A stretch of DNA of 20,875 bases from the IMG/VR virus record IMGVR_UViG_3300030406_002221, positions 1 through 20,875 of that record; one strand, written 5' to 3'. The notes below the pieces were generated by a model. It searched no databases, was not told where the DNA came from, and saw only the letters and a list, made by a program, of their open reading frames with translations. The position numbers and the translations under genes are program-made. This document shows, piece after piece, positions 11,700 to 19,690 of the stretch (position 1 is the first letter of the stretch; each line of letters opens with the position of its first letter). This stretch comes from a virus.

Positions 11700-14600
11700 T
11701 TAAAATCCTCCTATTCCTAGTTCTACTGATTTATCATATATTTCTTGTTCGTCTTCTGTTACCCCACCTCTTTCCATTTGTTGTGTAAAGGTAGATTGCA
11801 TATTATCTAACATTCTTTTTATAGAGTTATGTAATTCTTTAGGGTTTTTAAATTTATACTTTTCATATGCATAGTCATACATCCATTGTTGCCATGCTTC
11901 TTCAATATTACCATTAAATTTTATATATGCCTCTGCCATCATCTGTACAAAATCTGACCTGCTCATGGATTCGCTACCCATTTTTCTTTTCATCATATAT
12001 TTAAATGTCATCTTTTTAGACTCTTCCAAACTTCTCATTGATAAATATTTTCTAGTAAACCAGTCTTTATCTTCTCTTATTATATTTTCTGTTTTACTTT
12101 GAATATAAAAAGGATTATCATGATTTTGATACCAACTTTCTATCCATCCATGCAGTGATGTTGGAGTAACTTTTTTCCATGCATCTCTAACATCTGATGT
12201 AGCAGGGGGTGTATAATCTAATAATGGTTTTCCTGTTAATTCTTGTGATGCTTTGTATAAAGTATAATATCTACTTAATTCAAATACACCTGCCGTTGCA
12301 TTTAATGCAAATTCAAAACTAGGAAAATTAATTACTTCGGTAGGGTCTGTAGTTGGAGCCATTAAAGAATTACTCATATCTGCTTGTAATGTTGTTGATG
12401 GTGCGCCAAATATAAACACATCAGGTAATCCAGACTTAATTAAAAAATCACTAAGGGTAGTATTAGCACCCATTAGTTTCATTACAAAATCTACAAATGT
12501 AACACCTACAACCCCTTTTAATCCACCAAAAAAGGCTTGACTTGCTATAAAGTTAGCTAGTTGTGTTGTTTGACCTTTTGGTATTGGAACAGGTAATCTT
12601 TGCTTTCCTATTTTTAATCTTTCAAATTGTGCTTTTTGTATTGCTTCTAGCATTTGACCATACCAATTATGTGCATATGTTTTAAATAATCCTGCAGGTT
12701 TAGATATAGCACCCACCCAATTAAACATCATAGGTCTATTATAAGCATGATACTCGACCATTCTTTGATTTGCTATGTAAGGTGCTTGTTTTATTACAAA
12801 CTCTTTACTGTAACCTAAAGACAGCATATGTTCACCTATAATATTTATAGCTTGAAGTCTTGTAAATTTTTCCATAAAACCAACAGGTATTTTACCATTA
12901 ACAAAGTTTAATGCTTTTTTACCTGCAAGTTTTGCATTTATTTTTCCTTGAGAAAAATATGTATCTCCTAGAAATTCTCTTAACATAGCCTCTGTTATAA
13001 CTTTTTGTCGTACTCCAGATTTAGCTAATGCTATATTAAACTCTGTAGGTTTTAATGTACGCAACATTCCTAGTGCAGTAGAATAGTATGCATGAGCAGT
13101 AGCATCCACCATGTTACCACCTCTAACTTCTACAGTCATACCTGCTAATTTATGTGGTATCATTTGCAAAGGTTGTATTCCTTGTAACATAATAAATCTA
13201 GGATTTAATGCTAATAAGAAAAATATGTTAGCATAGTTTGCTGATTTACCATACCACTTACTTACAAAATTTTCTATTGTAGTTCCTTCAGGACTTTTTC
13301 TTAAAGTTTCTACTATCTTATTAATCGGTAAACCTACAGCATTATCTTTATACATACTAGCAAATTTAAAATCTTCAGGGTATAAATCTGCTATAGTTTT
13401 TTGTCCTCTAGGTCCTGTGATAAAATTACCATCTTTACCTTTACCAATAGGTGTAGTATAAAAATCTGTAAACTCTCTAGCTAATTTTATTCTTAACGCA
13501 CTTTGAACACCACCACTAATATAAGTTGTCACAGCTTTTTTAAAATCTTCTACTCTCTTTCTAGGACTTCCAAATGTTCCAAGATAACCTGCAACTTGTT
13601 TTCCTGTTCTTTTTATTTTTTGTACATTAAATCCTCTTTGTAAGTATAAATTATTAACTGCTTTATCTAATGCATCTATGGCTTTTTTGTTAGATTTATT
13701 TCTTACAACTAAATTCATAACATCTTGAAATACTTCTGCAGATATATCTTTTACTTGACTTTCTTGACTAGAACGAATATTTATTTTTAAGTCTTTAGCA
13801 GGTACAGTAACACCGTCTACCTCAACACCTTTAGACATTAGTTTTCTAATTGCATTTGCCTCTCTTAAATTAGTAGCACCATATACACCTAATAAGTCAC
13901 CTTTAGTATTAGATACAAATACTTTATATTCTCCTATGTATATTCTTGGAAAATAGTTTGGTCTTCTGTTTATCTTTGATAAATTAGTACCATAGTTAAC
14001 AACATGTTGATTATAAAATTTTTGTAATCCATCAAAAGCTAATTGTATATCTTTCATAGCTTTTACTTCTGCTTTATTTAATCCAAAAGTATCTATATAT
14101 CCTGGTGTCGCTTCGCCTGATTTGCTATCAAATCTAACATCTTCTTTTCTTTGGTCTTTTGTTAATTTTCTATACAGAGTATATTCTGCATCTAATGTAG
14201 CCATTGTTTCTACTACTTTAGCCTGACTATTTATTGGTAGTTTTTCAAATGCAATAATACCAATACCTTCAGACGGTCTTAATTCTGTATATCTTAAAGG
14301 GCTATATCCTTTTATTTTATCTGTAGTTCCTATAGTTTTAAATGCCATAGGATTTTCTAAAAATAATTGTGTCATGTAAGCAACTTGATTATTGTAGTTA
14401 CTTACTAAATCTATACCATATTTAGCTACAGGATAATCTCCTAAAAATTTTGCAGGTATTACATACTTTCTAACACCTCTAGCCATTGCATCTAATAAAT
14501 TTGCAAACTGACTTTCGTGTTTACCTTTCTGCATATGCTTAGTATTTCTTCTAAGTTGTGTTACAGTTTCTTCTTTTTTATCATACTTACCTGTCTCTGT

Positions 14601-15893
14601 ATTTTTTCTTTTTTTAATGACAGTTGCATCAACACCTTTTACTAATAAATTTCTAGCTTCTGTTGGTGTTAGTGCAGAAACCATATCAAAGTCTCTCATA
14701 AACTTTGTAGCAAATAACTCATTGTCTCTTAACACAGCACTTAAAGTGTCCATAGATTTTTTTAATTTACCTTTTTCTACATTAATACCTCTTATAGTAG
14801 TTTTATTATTTTCTATGGTTGTGTTTATTTGATTTTGTTTTTCTACATTTTTTGTTCTAATCTTTTGTTTTTCTAATTTTGCATTTTGTATATTTAAATC
14901 TGTTATCTGTCTTTCATATGCTGTATGTTGGTCTATTATTGCAGCCATAGATTTATGTGTCTCATTAACTGCTTTTTCTGCTTTTTTTATATTTATTTGT
15001 TGGTCTATGACTGCTTTAGTTTTATTTACTAATGCGTCTGTAGCAATATCTAATTTACTTTTGTTAGTTAATTTAGGACCAAATATTCCTAATATTCCAA
15101 ATGTCGTAGCATTTGCTATTCTTTGTTCACCATCTTCTGCAGGACCTGCTGCACCCATAGCTGCCATACCTGTAACTCTTGTAGGTATTGCAAATTGATT
15201 TAGTTGTTGTAGAAATTTACCCATCAATGCACCCTCTGCACCTGCAAACCCTACTCTTTTTGCATACTCCATCTGAGATTCACCTTCTCTTTTTTCAGAT
15301 TCGAGTAACATATTAGTCAATGCAAAACCTGCCATAGGACTTCTAGTGGCTATTGTCGCAGGTGTATATAAAGCAATTACTCCTGGTGTCTGAACTATAC
15401 CTTGAATAACTTGAGATGTAAATCCAGAACCTGCTTTTTTCTGTGCTTCTAGTTGTTGCTTTTCATCTAATTCTTTTTGGTCTTTATGAAAGTCGTACCA
15501 TGCCATCATAGCACCCTTAAATTTACTATCTTCTTTTTTAGGGTCAAAGTTTTTTTCTCTAGATTTTTTCATGTCCTCTAGCTCTAAAAACTTTTCAGGT
15601 ATATTAGCAAATAATTGATTTGCCATTGCACTATATCCATTCCAACCTGCTACAGGAGCATATCTATAAGTTTTAGCAACATTAGTTCCTATGTTAGTTG
15701 CAGCGTCTATTACATTTTTTCCTTTTTTAATAATAGACTCACCAATACCAATAGACTCATCATTAAGTTCTTTTTCTTGCTCTAACTTAATTTTAAGATT
15801 ATCTTCGTATTCTTTTGCCTGTGCTTTTATTTCTGATAAAGGTGTACCTTCAGGAAATCTGACAACCACACCATCAGACATTTTAACATCCAT
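11700..15893 (-). CDS. Giant internal virion / DNA-ejection protein (1397 aa)
   Basis: It has the size and position of T7 gp16-type core proteins that leave the capsid to form the DNA-ejection channel. The N-terminus (SDGVVVRFPEGTPLSEIKA) resembles the short lead motif of many phage internal or polyvalent proteins. Hydrophobic Gly/Ala-rich stretches lie near 155-270. A long coiled coil covers about 295-380, with repeated Gln/Asn/Lys heptads. Another hydrophobic, membrane-active-looking stretch lies near 885-915 (FFLLALNPRFIMLQG). I see no lytic transglycosylase motif, unlike T7 gp16. It follows three smaller virion-type genes and precedes holin and endolysin. AGGAGA sets the ATG at 15893. Function is inferred from size, order and composition. 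Confidence 0.7.
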   Translation of the reverse strand: MDVKMSDGVVVRFPEGTPLSEIKAQAKEYEDNLKIKLEQEKELNDESIGIGESIIKKGKNVIDAATNIGTNVAKTYRYAPVAGWNGYSAMANQLFANIPEKFLELEDMKKSREKNFDPKKEDSKFKGAMMAWYDFHKDQKELDEKQQLEAQKKAGSGFTSQVIQGIVQTPGVIALYTPATIATRSPMAGFALTNMLLESEKREGESQMEYAKRVGFAGAEGALMGKFLQQLNQFAIPTRVTGMAAMGAAGPAEDGEQRIANATTFGILGIFGPKLTNKSKLDIATDALVNKTKAVIDQQINIKKAEKAVNETHKSMAAIIDQHTAYERQITDLNIQNAKLEKQKIRTKNVEKQNQINTTIENNKTTIRGINVEKGKLKKSMDTLSAVLRDNELFATKFMRDFDMVSALTPTEARNLLVKGVDATVIKKRKNTETGKYDKKEETVTQLRRNTKHMQKGKHESQFANLLDAMARGVRKYVIPAKFLGDYPVAKYGIDLVSNYNNQVAYMTQLFLENPMAFKTIGTTDKIKGYSPLRYTELRPSEGIGIIAFEKLPINSQAKVVETMATLDAEYTLYRKLTKDQRKEDVRFDSKSGEATPGYIDTFGLNKAEVKAMKDIQLAFDGLQKFYNQHVVNYGTNLSKINRRPNYFPRIYIGEYKVFVSNTKGDLLGVYGATNLREANAIRKLMSKGVEVDGVTVPAKDLKINIRSSQESQVKDISAEVFQDVMNLVVRNKSNKKAIDALDKAVNNLYLQRGFNVQKIKRTGKQVAGYLGTFGSPRKRVEDFKKAVTTYISGGVQSALRIKLAREFTDFYTTPIGKGKDGNFITGPRGQKTIADLYPEDFKFASMYKDNAVGLPINKIVETLRKSPEGTTIENFVSKWYGKSANYANIFFLLALNPRFIMLQGIQPLQMIPHKLAGMTVEVRGGNMVDATAHAYYSTALGMLRTLKPTEFNIALAKSGVRQKVITEAMLREFLGDTYFSQGKINAKLAGKKALNFVNGKIPVGFMEKFTRLQAINIIGEHMLSLGYSKEFVIKQAPYIANQRMVEYHAYNRPMMFNWVGAISKPAGLFKTYAHNWYGQMLEAIQKAQFERLKIGKQRLPVPIPKGQTTQLANFIASQAFFGGLKGVVGVTFVDFVMKLMGANTTLSDFLIKSGLPDVFIFGAPSTTLQADMSNSLMAPTTDPTEVINFPSFEFALNATAGVFELSRYYTLYKASQELTGKPLLDYTPPATSDVRDAWKKVTPTSLHGWIESWYQNHDNPFYIQSKTENIIREDKDWFTRKYLSMRSLEESKKMTFKYMMKRKMGSESMSRSDFVQMMAEAYIKFNGNIEEAWQQWMYDYAYEKYKFKNPKELHNSIKRMLDNMQSTFTQQMERGGVTEDEQEIYDKSVELGIGGF

Positions 15894-15902
15894 GTGTGTC
15901 TC

Positions 15903-16802
15903 CTATATTGTTTCGCCAGTATAAGGTGGATTTTCGTCTTCATTCATATCCATTAACTCTGCAGAAGATATTGGGTCTTGATTACCCGACATTACTACAG
16001 GAGTAATAGGTATTTTACTTTCTAAAACTACATTATAATATTTGTTAATAATATTTGTTTTATCTATTGCAGAAGAGTCAGGACTAACTAACATATTATA
16101 ATCATCCTGAAAACTTTGCTTTAAAGTTTGGTCACCTTCAAAACCTATACTGTCTGCACTTGTACTTAAATATCCTAGTATATCTGCTCGAGTTACTTTT
16201 ATATTTAAAGGCATAGGTGTAATAGCTTCAAATCCACCCTTCACAACATCAGGTGCTGTTAATGCAGGTGGGTCAAAGTCTACAAGCTCCTCTTGTCTTT
16301 CTCTAATATTTGTTGGTGGCTCAAACATAAACTTTGCTAAAAAGTTTTTTGTATCTTGACCCATGTTGTTTTTAGAAACTAATCCGTTATTTATTTTACT
16401 TTGATTTACATCTGCTACAAATTTATTTTGTGCAACCTTAGTATAATCTTCATAACTATTTTTTGTTTCATCATCTAAATTTTCAAAATTTTTCTTTAAT
16501 GTAGCAAATGCTTCATTTCTATTTTCAGGAGACATTGCTTGAAGAGCAGCAATATATTCTATATCTTCTGTAGCAAATATATAATTAGCAAAAGTTCCAC
16601 CACCTACATTACCACCTACTTGTAAAGCTGTATCATAAGTGTCTTTAAAACTTGCTACTTCTTCGTTTACTTCTTTATTTGCTAGTTCTAATGTTTCTAT
16701 TCCTTTTTGACCAATGGTTCTATTTTCATCCATACGAAAAAGTAATCTTCTACCGCCACCGATAGCAGCGTCTCTTAAAAATTTAGAACTTAATAAACTC
16801 AT
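15903..16802 (-). CDS. Probable internal virion protein (299 aa)
   Basis: I do not recognise the family. The ATG at 16802 overlaps the previous stop (TAATG), with AAGGAG upstream. The N-terminus is basic with a Gly patch (AAIGGGRRLLFRMDEN). A helical region follows, with a Gly-rich segment (GGNVGGGTFANYIFA). The second half is Pro/Asp-rich (VDFDPPALTAPDVV, TPMPLNIKVT) and the end acidic (MDMNEDENPPYTG). Its position next to the 1397-residue protein suggests it is a partner in the internal core or ejection complex, comparable to T7 gp14/gp15, which is inference. Confidence 0.65.
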   Translation of the reverse strand: MSLLSSKFLRDAAIGGGRRLLFRMDENRTIGQKGIETLELANKEVNEEVASFKDTYDTALQVGGNVGGGTFANYIFATEDIEYIAALQAMSPENRNEAFATLKKNFENLDDETKNSYEDYTKVAQNKFVADVNQSKINNGLVSKNNMGQDTKNFLAKFMFEPPTNIRERQEELVDFDPPALTAPDVVKGGFEAITPMPLNIKVTRADILGYLSTSADSIGFEGDQTLKQSFQDDYNMLVSPDSSAIDKTNIINKYYNVVLESKIPITPVVMSGNQDPISSAELMDMNEDENPPYTGETI

Positions 16803-17305
16803 TATTCATCATCTCCTTCTTTAGACATTAAACCTTTTGACTTTTCTTTTTCTACTTTTTGCTTTTCATCTTGTGATTTTTTACCTTCTATGTCTTGTGC
16901 AAAATTTCTAGTCTTATATAAATCTTTTAATACTTGTCTTGTTTCTTTTGGTTTAGGTCTAGTTATTTTTATTTCTTTTATATCAGCAGCTTTACCTATT
17001 GCTAATACCATTTTTTGCACTGCAGGTGTTAATAGTATAGCTGAGTCTATAGAAAAAGCACCTTCTAGATAACCTGAAAATATTATAACTCTTGTTATTG
17101 CTTCGACAGATACCCCTGTTTGTAACATTAAAATAATTTTACTTAATGTTTCTTTTTTATGTAGTCTTTCCCAAATAAATGTAGCAGAGTCTTCTATTTT
17201 AGCAAATCTAGGAGGGTTTTCCCAAACATAATTTTTAGGTTCATCTGTTAATGATTGACCTGGAACAGGTGTATCAAACGGATTTTGTTGTCTTTCCATA
17301 GCCAT
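16802..17305 (-). CDS. Conserved phage virion-associated protein (167 aa)
   Basis: The N-terminus (MERQQNPFDTPVPGQSLTDEP) contains a PFDxPxPGQSLT signature that I recall from many marine tailed-phage proteins of unknown role. The middle is a helical bundle with hydrophobic stretches (KIILMLQTGVSVEAITRVII, SAILLTPAVQKMVLAIGKAA). The C-terminal 40 residues are Lys/Glu-rich and probably disordered or coiled (DEKQKVEKEKSKG). ATG at 17305 is followed by a second Met two codons on; GAGG lies upstream. A structural role in tail or core is likely from context. Confidence 0.7.
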   Translation of the reverse strand: MAMERQQNPFDTPVPGQSLTDEPKNYVWENPPRFAKIEDSATFIWERLHKKETLSKIILMLQTGVSVEAITRVIIFSGYLEGAFSIDSAILLTPAVQKMVLAIGKAADIKEIKITRPKPKETRQVLKDLYKTRNFAQDIEGKKSQDEKQKVEKEKSKGLMSKEGDDE

Positions 17306-17306
17306 G

Positions 17307-17555
17307 TTACATTATCCTCTTAGACATTTCTAAATATTCATTATTTAAGTAACTATCCCATGCTCTTAAAAATTCAGCATAAGATGTTGACTCACCAAAT
17401 CTAACTGTTTCTGCCTCTGCAGGAGATTCAGTAGTCTCCATATATCTTGTAAAACTAATATCAGGTGCTTGAGGTGTTTGACCTACACCACCACCATCTC
17501 TACCACTTAGTATATTTGCACCGATACCAAAAATTGTACTCCATCCTAAACTCAT
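17307..17555 (-). CDS. Small virion-type protein (82 aa)
   Basis: AAGGAGAT precedes ATG at 17555. The first part is hydrophobic and Gly-rich (MSLGWSTIFGIGANILSG, then RDGGGVGQ), followed by a Pro/Ser/Thr linker and an acidic helical end (YAEFLRAWDSYLNNEYLEM). Its size and position between the Gln-rich protein and the PFDxPxPGQSLT protein fit a minor structural or assembly protein. It is not a clear transmembrane protein. Family unknown. Confidence 0.65.
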   Translation of the reverse strand: MSLGWSTIFGIGANILSGRDGGGVGQTPQAPDISFTRYMETTESPAEAETVRFGESTSYAEFLRAWDSYLNNEYLEMSKRIM

Positions 17556-17564
17556 TTTATCTCC

Positions 17565-19007
17565 TTATAATCTACTAAATATTTCTAATCCTATTGCACC
17601 AATTATTTGATTTAACGCACCTTGCGATTCTTCATCTAATAATGCTAATTCTGTTTCTCTTTCTAAAGCTGCCATTGCAACATTGTGCGCTCTGTCTTTA
17701 GAATTTTCTGATGATGTATTTATCCATGATGCCTCATCTCTCCATTGTTGCCATAACGCAGATAATGCAAAGTTAGATATGTTCAATAAGTTTTGTGCAT
17801 CTGTTTGATTAGCTGCATTAATAGCTGCAGTATTTGCAGTGTTAATACTTCTTCTCCATGTCACATTTGATTGGTCGATAACTCTTTGATTTTCTACATT
17901 AAATCTTTGTCTTTGGTCTTCTAGTTGTGCATTAAATTGATTTATAGCAGCTTCTCTTTGTGCATTAGCTTCATTAACACCTATTTGATTTTGTGCATTT
18001 TGTGCTGCAATTTTATTTTTTTCAGATATAGAATATTGATTCATGGCATCTGCTCTTGCAGCATTATTAGAATTTATTTGTGTTTGTAAACTTGCAAAGA
18101 ATTGGTCTGTTTGCTGTTGACTTTGTGCATTAAATTGTGATGCAGCATTACTTGCAGCTTGGTCTGATAATAATGTTTGTTGTCTTAATTGTATATTTGT
18201 TAAACTTGTTTGTTGTCTATTAGACAAGTTCTGCATATCCATTTGGAAGTATTGTTGTGCATTTAATACTGCAGCTTGTTGTCTGTTAGATAAATTTTGA
18301 AAAATAGCTTGTTGAAATACTTGAGCATCTGCCTGTGCAATAGGTATAGAAGACTGTAATATACCTGATGCTAAAGCCTCTGCTGCAATACTAGAGGCAC
18401 TAAGACCTCTTTGTTGCATGGCTGCATCTACGATTTTTTTAGCACCTTGTGCAAACGCAGGTAAAGGTTTACCTTCGTCTACAGATGTTTGTATTGCTTG
18501 TGATATGTTTGCTAATTGACCTTGAACTGTAGCTTCGGGAGGCAACGCTGTTAAATCTTGTTGCTCGGCTACCATAGGTTGAGATACAACACCTTGAGCA
18601 GCAGTCATTTGAGGAACTGTTTGTCCTGTTACTGCTTGATATTGTGGTGCTGTTGTAACTTGTGTTTGTGCAATTTGTTCTGCACTAGGAGTTGTTGTAG
18701 GGGTAATTGTTGGTGCTGTGGGTGTGGTTGGTGTTACAGCTTGGACATCACCAGTTAAACCTTGAGTAGCTACAGTTGTAGCTGTTGTTGGTGCTTGTAG
18801 TGCAAGACCAGGGGTAACTGCTGTTCCTCTTGGTAAAGTAGGTTGTCTCATTGCAGCTCCTACTTCTGCTTGAACTCTTTGTGATGGGTCTGTTAATGTT
18901 CTCTCTGTGGATTGCTGTGTTGCATCCATAAATTGTTTATATGCAGCTTCATCTGGAAATTGTTGTTTCTGTTCAGGTGTAAGTTCTGCGTAAGGTTTGT
19001 ATGCCAT
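17565..19007 (-). CDS. Gln/Asn-rich virion protein with a Thr/Pro linker (480 aa)
   Basis: Not assigned to a family. Residues 1-45 are a small charged domain (ELTPEQKQQFPDEAAYKQF). About 50-140 are low-complexity Thr/Pro/Ala/Gln (VTPTTPTAPTITPTTTP), likely flexible. About 200-420 form a long helical region unusually rich in Gln, Asn and Ala, with two NLSNRQQ units 20-odd residues apart and later QFNAQ units. About 420-480 ends in a more ordinary fold (WQQWRDEASWIN, then GALNQIIGAIGLEIF). Long Gln/Asn helical proteins next to ejection proteins are common in marine podoviruses, where they are usually unnamed virion proteins. GGGAGAT lies before ATG 19007. Confidence 0.65.
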   Translation of the reverse strand: MAYKPYAELTPEQKQQFPDEAAYKQFMDATQQSTERTLTDPSQRVQAEVGAAMRQPTLPRGTAVTPGLALQAPTTATTVATQGLTGDVQAVTPTTPTAPTITPTTTPSAEQIAQTQVTTAPQYQAVTGQTVPQMTAAQGVVSQPMVAEQQDLTALPPEATVQGQLANISQAIQTSVDEGKPLPAFAQGAKKIVDAAMQQRGLSASSIAAEALASGILQSSIPIAQADAQVFQQAIFQNLSNRQQAAVLNAQQYFQMDMQNLSNRQQTSLTNIQLRQQTLLSDQAASNAASQFNAQSQQQTDQFFASLQTQINSNNAARADAMNQYSISEKNKIAAQNAQNQIGVNEANAQREAAINQFNAQLEDQRQRFNVENQRVIDQSNVTWRRSINTANTAAINAANQTDAQNLLNISNFALSALWQQWRDEASWINTSSENSKDRAHNVAMAALERETELALLDEESQGALNQIIGAIGLEIFSRL

Positions 19008-19201
19008 TAATTATCTCCCATTAAGTAAGATTCCATCCACATAATTTTTTCTTTTATAATTGCAATGTCTTGTTGCATTTGAGTAACAGAGTCAGCTTTT
19101 TTTTCTACTGCCTCTAATCTTTCACTCCACATGCCCCATGTCATAGCTAAACTTGCTATGATAACTATGTATGGTAATATTACTTTTAAATCTATTTTCA
19201 T
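19007..19201 (-). CDS. Small membrane-anchored coiled-coil protein (64 aa)
   Basis: After MKIDLK, residues 7-25 form a transmembrane helix (VILPYIVIIASLAMTWGMW). The remainder is a short coiled coil (ERLEAVEKKADSVTQMQQDI). ATG at 19201 overlaps the previous stop (TAATG). It has the same plan as its upstream neighbour, one N-terminal membrane helix then a coiled coil, so the two may form a complex in the inner membrane. Single-helix spanin or holin-like roles are possible, but the holin/endolysin pair lies 8 kb away. Confidence 0.65.
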   Translation of the reverse strand: MKIDLKVILPYIVIIASLAMTWGMWSERLEAVEKKADSVTQMQQDIAIIKEKIMWMESYLMGDN

Positions 19202-19683
19202 TATTTCATCCCTGCTAACGGATTAGCTAAAGTTTTTTGTATAGTTTCCTGTACCTCTTCTTCAAGATTAGCCATATCTTCTTCTATTGATTTAACTAAT
19301 TCTTTTAATTCTTTTTCGTTAGCTCTAGAGTCTTCTTTAACTCTGGTTTCTACATCTTCTACGATAGTTTCAATTCTGCGGACATCCCCTTTAAGGTCGT
19401 TCTTTAATTCTTTTGCAACATCAGCCACTAGATTTACTTCTTCTAATATCATAGATAATTCACTTTGTAACATAGTAACTTCTTGTTGTATTAGTTCTAT
19501 TCTTTTATCATAGTCAGAAAGGTCAGGACTTACAAAAGAATTTATTTTTTGTTCCATAGACTTATATCTTTGTAAGACTTCAAAGCCTCCCCATAGTCCA
19601 CCAATAAGTGTACCTAGTAATGGAACGATAAGTAGTAGCTTTGAGCCACCTACCTTTACTCCTTTATATTCTATTTCTGCCAT
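19201..19683 (-). CDS. Membrane-anchored long coiled-coil protein (160 aa)
   Basis: GGAGAT before ATG 19683 supports the start. The N-terminus (EIEYKGVKVGGSKLLLIVP) leads into a hydrophobic Gly-rich helix at about 15-36 (PLLGTLIGGLWGGF). From about 40 to 150 nearly everything is heptad repeat (IELIQQEVTMLQSELSMILE, then DVETRVKED and EEEVQETIQ). Proteins with a similar opening occur, from memory, in other marine phages as unnamed structural or membrane proteins. It is followed without a gap by the 64-residue protein of the same layout. Confidence 0.7.
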   Translation of the reverse strand: MAEIEYKGVKVGGSKLLLIVPLLGTLIGGLWGGFEVLQRYKSMEQKINSFVSPDLSDYDKRIELIQQEVTMLQSELSMILEEVNLVADVAKELKNDLKGDVRRIETIVEDVETRVKEDSRANEKELKELVKSIEEDMANLEEEVQETIQKTLANPLAGMK

Positions 19684-19690
19684 ATATCTC

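Noticed and set aside
11700-15893. The 1397-residue protein as a tape-measure protein of a long-tailed phage.
   Set aside because: No tail tube, sheath or assembly genes are visible, and its neighbours and N-terminal motif fit a podovirus ejection protein better, though genes outside the window could change this.
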